Positions 57,055 to 64,000 of a stretch of 64,000 nucleotides of DNA are shown piece after piece (positions within the stretch are counted from its first letter, which is position 1; every line of letters starts with the position of its first letter). The stretch is taken from assembly GCA_036186865.1 (NCBI GenBank), contig AP025055.1, forward strand, positions 9,109,129 to 9,173,128, in the 5' to 3' direction. Position numbers and translations under genes: made by a program. Origin of the DNA: Eustoma russellianum (lineage: Eukaryota; Streptophyta; Magnoliopsida; Gentianales; Gentianaceae). Below the pieces are notes generated by a model. The model ran no database searches. It saw only the letters and a list, made by a program, of their open reading frames with translations, and was not told the origin of the DNA.

Positions 57055-60000
57055 ATATTATGATATGAAATACACGAGGCCTTTGTGCCTCCAAGCCTCG
57101 TTTGCATCATTTAATTCATGAACATCGTTTAAATTTACTTGTGGTTATAGAGCCTAAGCATGCATCTAATACTGTTTCTCGGTATGCCTTGGAGTTTGGC
57201 TTTTCCAATTCATATGCATCGTAGTCTGAACGTATATGGTTTTTTGGCGTGATTCTTACTTTGAATTGGTCTCAGTACAGGATGAAGGGCAAATAGTACA
57301 TTTTTCATTACTCTTTCGGCAATGGCAGTGTGCTTTTGTCCTCTCGGCAGTCTATGGCAGCCACACGCCACTTTTGCGTCGTGCATTGTGGGCTTCTTTA
57401 TGTGATTTTTCGGAAAATACAACACTTCCTTGGGTTGTAGGGGGAGACTTCAATACATTTCGTTCTCTCTCAGATCATGAAGGGAGATCTCAGCCTTCAC
57501 TCTCAGTTTTGCAAGATTTCAATGATTGTATAGAGTCATGTGGTTTGATGTCGCTGCCATTTCAGGGTTCTAGGTTCACATGGTCGGATGGTCGAGGTCT
57601 CGGCAGGTTACGTCGACGATTAGATTGGTTGTTTATCAATTCTGAATTTAATGATATCTTTGAAGACCTGACGCTTACGCATCTCCCTCGAATTGCGTCA
57701 GACCATACGCCACTGCTCTTAATATGCCGACATGCTATGCACATTTAGATTTTTAGACTCATGGCTACAGCATCCAGATTTCGCATCTTATATGCGTGAT
57801 GCGTGGAATGCGTATCCAACAATGGGAGGCATGTATGGTTTTTATGATAAATTATTTAAGTTCAAAAAGGATGTGCAGCAATGGAATAAAGACATCTTTG
57901 GTAATATTTTTTCATGAGTTCAACAAGCTGAGGCTAAGCTTACACAAGCTGAACAACAGTGGGACATACATCCGACAGAGGAGAGACGTACGGAATACCA
58001 TCGCGCAAAGGCAGAATATCAACAAGCAGCCTCCTATGAAATGCATTACTGGAAACAAAAAGCAAGAGTCCGATGGTTGAAGGATGGAGATGCAAATACT
58101 CGTTACTATCATTCTATTGTCAAAGGCAGGCGTCTACATCTTAAGATTCAGCAAATTCCATCATCTACTGGTCTTATCTGTTCTACCCCTGATGATATCA
58201 TGACTGAAGCAGTGTCGTTTTATACATCTTTATTTGCGAGAGAAGCAACGGGCAATTATGATCACATTCTATGTCATATTCCATCTCTGCTTTCAGCAGA
58301 TGACAACGCCTCCTTAATTCAAATTCCCATGCCTGACGAAATTAAGGCGGCGGTTTGGCATTTGGATCCACACAGTGCAGCGGGGCCTGATGGCTTTGAT
58401 GGTAACTTTTATAGAGCCTGCTGGTCAATTATACACAAGGATGTTATCTTAGCAGTTCAAGAATTTTTTCTTGGCGTACCACAACCCAAAGTTATGGCGA
58501 GTGCTTTGATCACACTAATTCCAAAGAAAGCTTCTCCTACAACTTTCAGTGATTATCGTCCTATTTGTCTCACAAATTTCATCAGTAAAGTTTGTACCAG
58601 AATCGTTGCTAGTCACTTGAGTAAGTTGTTGCCACGTCTAATCTCCCCCGAACAAACTGGTTTCCTGCCGGGTATGGATATTTCACAATCCATTTTGCTG
58701 GCTCGAGAGATGGTTCATATGCTTGATCGAGGTGGTTCACAACTCTGTCTTAAATTGGATATGATGAAAGCTTTTGACAGAGTTAGCTGGGAATACTTGG
58801 AATTAATCCTAAAGGCCTTTGGATTTTCAGGTTTTTTTACACGTATTATTCTGAATCATTTGAGTGCCACCACGCTTGCAGTTTTAATAAATGGACAACC
58901 ATCAACTTATTTCCGCCCGTTTAGAGGAGTAAAGCAGGGAGATCCTTTATCTCCATTATTATTTATTTTAGCAGCAGAGGGTTTCAGCAGAGGCTTAAAA
59001 GCTTTGACATCAGCGGGTGTGTTGGAGCCATTTCGCATGGGACGCATGCCGTTTCCAGTTACGCATTTGACTTATGCGGATGATCTTCTCATATTTCTTC
59101 GAGGTACACAGCGAAATTTAAGACATTTTCATATGTTTCTTAAAAAATATGAAACTGCCTCAGGCCAAAAAGTGAATTTCCAAAAGAGTAGTATGATTCC
59201 TTCTGCGGCTGTTACTCCACATCAGCGTCAATGTTTCATGCATATTTTGGGCATGCGTCTTGCCACTCTTCCATTTCGATATCTTGGATCATTTTTACAC
59301 AAGGGCATCTTTCGTTCTCAACACTGTGTCTCACTGTTACGGCATATTGATGACAGACTTCAGGGGTGGCACTCTAAATTATTATCTACTGAAGGCCGAC
59401 TCGTGCTTTTACAATCGGTAATAGCTGCACTGCCTCTTCATATTATGGCCGCGGGAGGAATCCCTAAATCGGTCATTAAAATTATTCATCGCAAAATGGC
59501 TACGTTTTATTGGGGTAGACGACATCATTGGGTCTCATGGGCAAACATTACTAAACGAAAGTCTGAGGGAGGTTTAGGCCTCCGAGATTTAACTGTCCTT
59601 CAAAAGGCATATCATTGTCGTATTTGGTGGTCTTATCATCAGCATTCAACTTTGTGGAGCCAATTCATGCATGAAAAATATGGTCAGCGGCAGGACTATA
59701 TACCTCGGCTCACCGACTCACCGATCTGGAGAACAATCTGTCGTATTCATTCGTTCTGCTTAATGCACACGATAAGACAGGATGATCAGCTCACATGGAC
59801 ACCAGCGACACTGGGGGAATTTTCAATCAAGAGTGCATATGATGTCTGCAGAACTTCCTCTCCCACTATGCTGTCGTTCTCTTTTATTTGGCCCAAGCAT
59901 CATTCACCCTCTATTAAACTGTTCTTATGGCGTATTTTTCACTCAGCATTGCCTTTTCAGGATTATATTGGCCGATATATTGTTGCACAGCCAACACAAT

Positions 60001-60891
60001 GCCCGTTCTGCCGGCGCGATTCGGCCACGATTGACCATGTTTTCATATCTTGTTCTTATATTCATCCTATATGGTCTTACTTTGCAAGTGAGCTGCATTG
60101 TCCCCCTCCTTCATCCTTGCACCTACGCCATTATCTTCTTGCATGGTGGTATCGGTCATCTTTTTCTTCTCTTATTGGGGTTTATAAAATTGTGATTCCC
60201 GCTATCATTGTTTACAACATTTGGCGTGCTTATACATCCATTGTTTATGGGGACAAAACAACATGTACAACAGTTTCTCTACAAGCCACCATCCGTTATG
60301 ATATTACTCTATGGCACAAAAAAATAGCAGGCTCTAAACTTTGTGCCTATCCACGTCAAGTATTCCGATGGCTACCTCCCCCTCAGCCGCCTCGACCAGT
60401 TGTAGTTCGTTGGGTCACTCCGCCTTCTGGCCGATTGAAACTAAATGTGGATGCTGCAGTGGGCCGCCACTTTGCGGCGGGCGGTGCCATATTACGTAAC
60501 CATACAGGATTATGTCTAGGAGCAATTTCATTCCGACTACCACAATGTGCTCCTCTTCATGCAGAAATCCAGGCTGCGCTTTTTGGTCTTCTTTATTTCC
60601 TTCCGTTTTATCGCTCAATTACACTCGAGTCAGACTGCGTCCAACTAACTGATCGTATCAGGCAGTCGAACGCAACCCATTTATCACATCCGTTGGCTTC
60701 TTCATCTGGTTCATTCTCATCGACTCTCTATCAGTCATACTTATCGTGAAGCAAATATGGCAGCACATTATTTAGCACAGCAGGCCATGCTAAACCCAAT
60801 TACAAAGTACTATTCCTCAGCTAATCTACCGTCTTTGGTCAAGGCAGCTGTTACTTTAGATCTCACGTCGGCTCACCTGCGATTCCCTTGA
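57051..60891 (+). pseudogene. LINE G ORF2, with a 902-codon open RT-RNase H frame
   Basis: ATG 57051 is followed after five codons by TGA where relatives have Trp (WNIRG). The endonuclease continues frameshifted at 57236-57748 with GGDFN and SDHTPLLL. After short breaks, 58041-60749 is open for 902 codons: SAAGPDGFDGNFYR, FSDYRPICLTNFISKV, KLDMMKAFDRVSW (~238), GVKQGDPLSPLLF, catalytic YADD (~344), zf-RVT CPFC (~653) and RNase H DAAVGRHFAAGGAILRN (~800) with AEIQAALFGLLYF and LESDC. A frameshift near 60680 moves the end (NMAAHYLAQQA) to another frame, closing at 60891. ORF2p would nick DNA and prime on it; only the 5' third and the last 60 codons are broken. Confidence 0.9.
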
Positions 60892-61718
60892 CACTTGCGG
60901 TCTTCCATATGGATTGGCGATATTCTGCCTCACCTGCCTGCACCCATTGGGCTGCAGGTGGGCACGGTATGTTTTCTCATCCCACCTTTTATGCATTATG
61001 CGGTTTAATATATCAATATAACATGCTACTTTGTCTCATGGGAGAGATTTGGATATCATATTGGTGCCTATATTGCACTCTCATTGTGACATTCCCGAGT
61101 TGTGGACAATCATGCGATGACACGGAACTACATTATAGGAAGTGCTCTGCTGGAATTTACACATTGTCGCCTTGGCTGGCTAGTCAAGGCGACTTGGGTA
61201 CGCAATTACACATTTTGTTTATGCTTATTGCTTATGGACTTTCTACTCTATTAATGTGTTCTTTTCATCCGCGCGAGATTACAAATGCGACTTCTACCTT
61301 TTATATGGAGCAAGTGCACCCTCTAATCAGCCTATAACGATGGCATCCTACTTTCTATGAAGACTTTGAAGCTTGGTTCAACTCCCTACAACACAGATCA
61401 AATGTCGGCGATTATTCTGTTTGGGGCCTCATCTTCTTCTCCTATCCGCCTGCAGCACATTTTCGGTTGTACATATTTTTCCACAAACTTCATATCAATG
61501 ACAGCCGTATAAATATGTACGCTTTTTCCTTCGCCAAGGTTTTATCCACAAGGGGGGTTTTACTTGGCAAGGTTTTAATGCGGCATATCATATACGACTG
61601 GAGATATGACATTATTAGTTCGTTAATTCATTTATTTACATTCACTGACTTTCGTAATATGGTTTTCCTCCGCCACAAGTGAGGTTTTCCATAATAAAAT
61701 TTCTCTTAATAAAAAAAA
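60892..61718 (+). other. LINE G 3' UTR with stem-loop modules
   Basis: 60931-60960 pairs CACCTGC with GCAGGTG. 61166-61193 pairs GTCGCCTTG with CAAGGCGAC perfectly. ATGGATTGGCG lies at ~60908, before the first. The stem-loop motif and terminal box follow. Confidence 0.75.
61508..61595 (+). other. LINE 3' stem-loop motif, copy G
   Basis: Arms are GCCAAG and CTTGGC (C-G type). The inner hairpin has one changed base (GGGG for GTGG). Confidence 0.87.
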
Positions 61719-61740
61719 TATATACATACATACATACATA

Positions 61741-62213
61741 TAACCACAAAAACAAAAACAATAATAATAATTAATATCCAATATTAATATTATTAATATT
61801 AAAACGATAATAATAATAATAATAATAATTAATATCCAATATTAATATCATTAATATTATTAATCTCAGCCATACGCATTCTTGTGTGTGACCCGATAGG
61901 CCCATATTAATTGGCAGTTGATTGAATCTCTATTAAACCAACAAGTTGTAATTGGTCTCTAGCAAGACATTACGACTACCCAATTAATACGAGTAAAGTC
62001 CAACTAGCCTAATAGCACATGCATTAATCCCTTTGTCACACGATATCTAGTTTGAACATAAGTCATGGTCAGCGTCATACCTATATTGTTCAAACATATG
62101 ATTACTCGATCTCTAAGTAGACTGATAAAACAAATGATATTAATCACACTATCAATTCATTTGAGCACGGCCATGCATTTCACAGTCTCACTAATCGAGG
62201 GGCCCAAAGATAT
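61741..62213 (-). repeat. third copia-type LTR, right part
   Basis: It resumes at the ACCACAAAAAC/AATAATAAT words (compare ~45300) and follows the copia LTRs to CGAGGGGCCCAAAGATATC (compare ~45757). It then changes abruptly to gypsy LTR sequence. The last ~500 bp of the LTR are missing. Confidence 0.85.
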
Positions 62214-64000
62214 CTCTCTTGGGAAAACTGTCCAGCAATCTCATTCTGTTCATACAGCCTCGTGCTGATCAATTCGTGCTCATTTTCATAAGCTCATGCC
62301 ATACACATGCATAATGAAGTCTTATACTCATACCATAAAAATTTCTTAAGAATTTGAAAAGTCTAACAACCTCAAAACATCGTACTATCATCAAAGGTAC
62401 TGCTGAAATCAGTAGGACAGTACCGCATTACCTCAGTTTCATTGGTCATAAAACCTTATTCATTTTAATCCATCACCTGGAAAACATAGCTAACTCACCG
62501 AGGAGCAATTTCATAAGGCCAAACATCACATTCAAGCTTAAATGAGCAAGAGCAAAGCCTTACAACTTAAGACATTAAACTGTCATGTTTTCCAGTTTTG
62601 TACAACTAACTTCAACTCAGTTGTTAACCATCAAAATGGTGGTGTTATGCTGGTTTCTTTACATGAACATGTACATATGTGCCTTAGGTAATTACCATAA
62701 AACTTCCAAGGCAATCCAATAAGTTTAAGGGGTCACCTAATTACTTTTCCCCAGCTTGGTACATGCAGAATCTCGAATGACCAGTTTTACCACGAATTTC
62801 ATTGTGACCAAACCACAACTCCTTTTACTAAACTTCCAACACATTTCATACTCACGTAGGGCTATTAACATACCAAAGATTAGCCAATTTGAATATTCCT
62901 AAGATCCATTTTCGGGCCATACAACATGCCATATAAAACTGTTCAGCTCGAGTACTTCTGTCTGAGCAGTTCCTACTAAAAATTATACTCTGGTCAATCC
63001 CCATATCCTTTTACCAAAATTCCAACTCACACACTTATTAAACTTATGAGGCTATCGTCATGCCAAAAATTAGTCAATTTGGACCTTCCTAAGGTTCATT
63101 TCCAGGTCGTTAAACATGTCACATAAAACTATCCTGCTCCAGTACTTCTGTTTTACCACCTCTTACTAAAAATTTTATTAAGGACAAACCACAGCTCCTT
63201 TTATTGAAATTCTAACTCACACATTTCATAAACATATAAGGCTAAAATCATAACAAAAATTAGCCAATTTTCACACCTCTAAGGTTCATTTTCAGGTCGT
63301 ACAACATGAAACATAAAACTGTCCAGCTCCAGTGATTTCAGCACTTCATCACTTTTTATGGTTCAAGCATTTCCAATCGACTTCATTCCTTAAAGTGACT
63401 TAACAACCATCAAATACCCACTTCAACATGATTTATCCAAGTCTCATAACATGCTTTAAACCATAGATAAATAGTTCATGAAACATATCAAAACAGTCAC
63501 AACACATTCATACTATAAATCATTCATTCATGCCCTCACTTTTCATATAACCTCTAGTTTTCATTACTTGTACTTTGACTCTTCAACTAAGATTTATAGC
63601 TTAAAAATGACTAGCCATTCAAGCATGCACTTTACAAATAAGGCAAGATTGGCTAGAGTATACTTGCCTCTTTGAACCTTAGAGCTTTTCCTTAGCATGA
63701 GCATTGGTTGAAATGGAGTGAAGTCTTCCTCTAACTTCACATATAGCCCACGTTTTGGAAGAAGCAATAGAAGGAACATTAGCTATTATTTTAAGTGGAA
63801 ACATAACTATAGTGAGGCTATGATTCTCTAACCAAATGAAACTTGAATAGAGCTAGCAATGAATCCACCCTCCAAGGAATTTGCTTCTCTTAGTATCTTG
63901 CAAAATCTTCTCCTAGTGACCATCCTTGGGGTCACGGTTTTGGCAAGAAAAGAAGGGTACTTGTGTGAGCTTCATTCTTTAAAATATGGGATTTACTTGG
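62214..64000 (-). repeat. inverted fragment of the long gypsy LTR
   Basis: Reverse complement comparison with 24080-25560 shows shared blocks. The GAAGCTCACA...AAACCGTGACC...CACTAGGAGAAG series (~63890-63980 versus ~24070-24137) and the ~190-bp repeats (landmark CCAAAAATTAG near 62874, 63063 and 63253) are the clearest. It is too divergent to be a recent copy. The stretch has no gene; small frames are noise. It continues past the window. Confidence 0.78.

Larger units (their letters stand above)
55627..61740 (+). mobile_element. LINE G, full length, best preserved LINE
   Basis: ~150-bp GC-rich 5' UTR (55627-55776), ORF1, ORF2, 3' UTR with modules, stem-loop motif, terminal box (CCTCCGCCACAAGTGAGG, ~61667), AATAAA and a TACA-repeat tail. 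It lies within a copia-type LTR that resumes at 61741. It serves as the reference for reading the damaged copies. Confidence 0.92.

Overview
This window is plant (angiosperm) repeat DNA. It consists of LINE retrotransposons whose ORF1 carries a DUF4283-type RNA-binding domain plus a CCHC knuckle and whose ORF2 carries endonuclease, reverse transcriptase and a C-terminal RNase H. Ty3/gypsy and Ty1/copia LTR retrotransposons are nested among them. I found no convincing cellular gene, tRNA, rRNA or CRISPR array. The species cannot be read from the sequence; eudicot is a guess.

Layout. 1-5724 is a Tat-like non-autonomous Ty3/gypsy element without pol, carrying a gag remnant and a four-exon antisense gene with its own TATA box. 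It sits inside LINE A (5725-9100, resuming at 30154). LINE A was split by a second, pol-less Ty3/gypsy element (Tekay/Del-like, 9101-30153) flanked by the duplication TCTTG. That element's 5' LTR was itself entered by LINEs B (-), C (+) and D (+), at 10139-23577. From 30537 to 55138 there is a row of minus-strand LINEs (H, E, I, J, F, K). LINE F has a 14-bp target duplication. LINE K is split by a Ty1/copia element (44818-53513, duplication GAAGC). A third copia-type LTR (55139 onward) is split by LINE G (+, 55627-61740), the best preserved LINE. The window ends in an inverted fragment of the long gypsy LTR (62214-64000).

The most interesting signals are at RNA level and in unexpected gene structure. 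(1) Ten LINE copies share a ~85-nt 3' motif whose stem shows compensatory changes: one pair is C-G, U-A or G-C in different copies. (2) Upstream in the 3' UTRs lie repeated stem-loop modules whose departures from Watson-Crick pairing are nearly all G-U in the sense RNA. (3) The antisense gene of the Tat-like element can be read through three phase-consistent introns into about 681 codons with only two nonsense codons. (4) ORF1 and ORF2 of four LINEs are joined by the same CAATGA stop/start overlap. (5) LINE tails are TA-rich tracts that appear to have served as landing sites for later LINEs.

All coding regions except the 902-codon frame of LINE G carry stops, frameshifts or deletions, so the elements are mostly fossils. 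LINE G has the longest open frame but lacks an intact start of ORF2.
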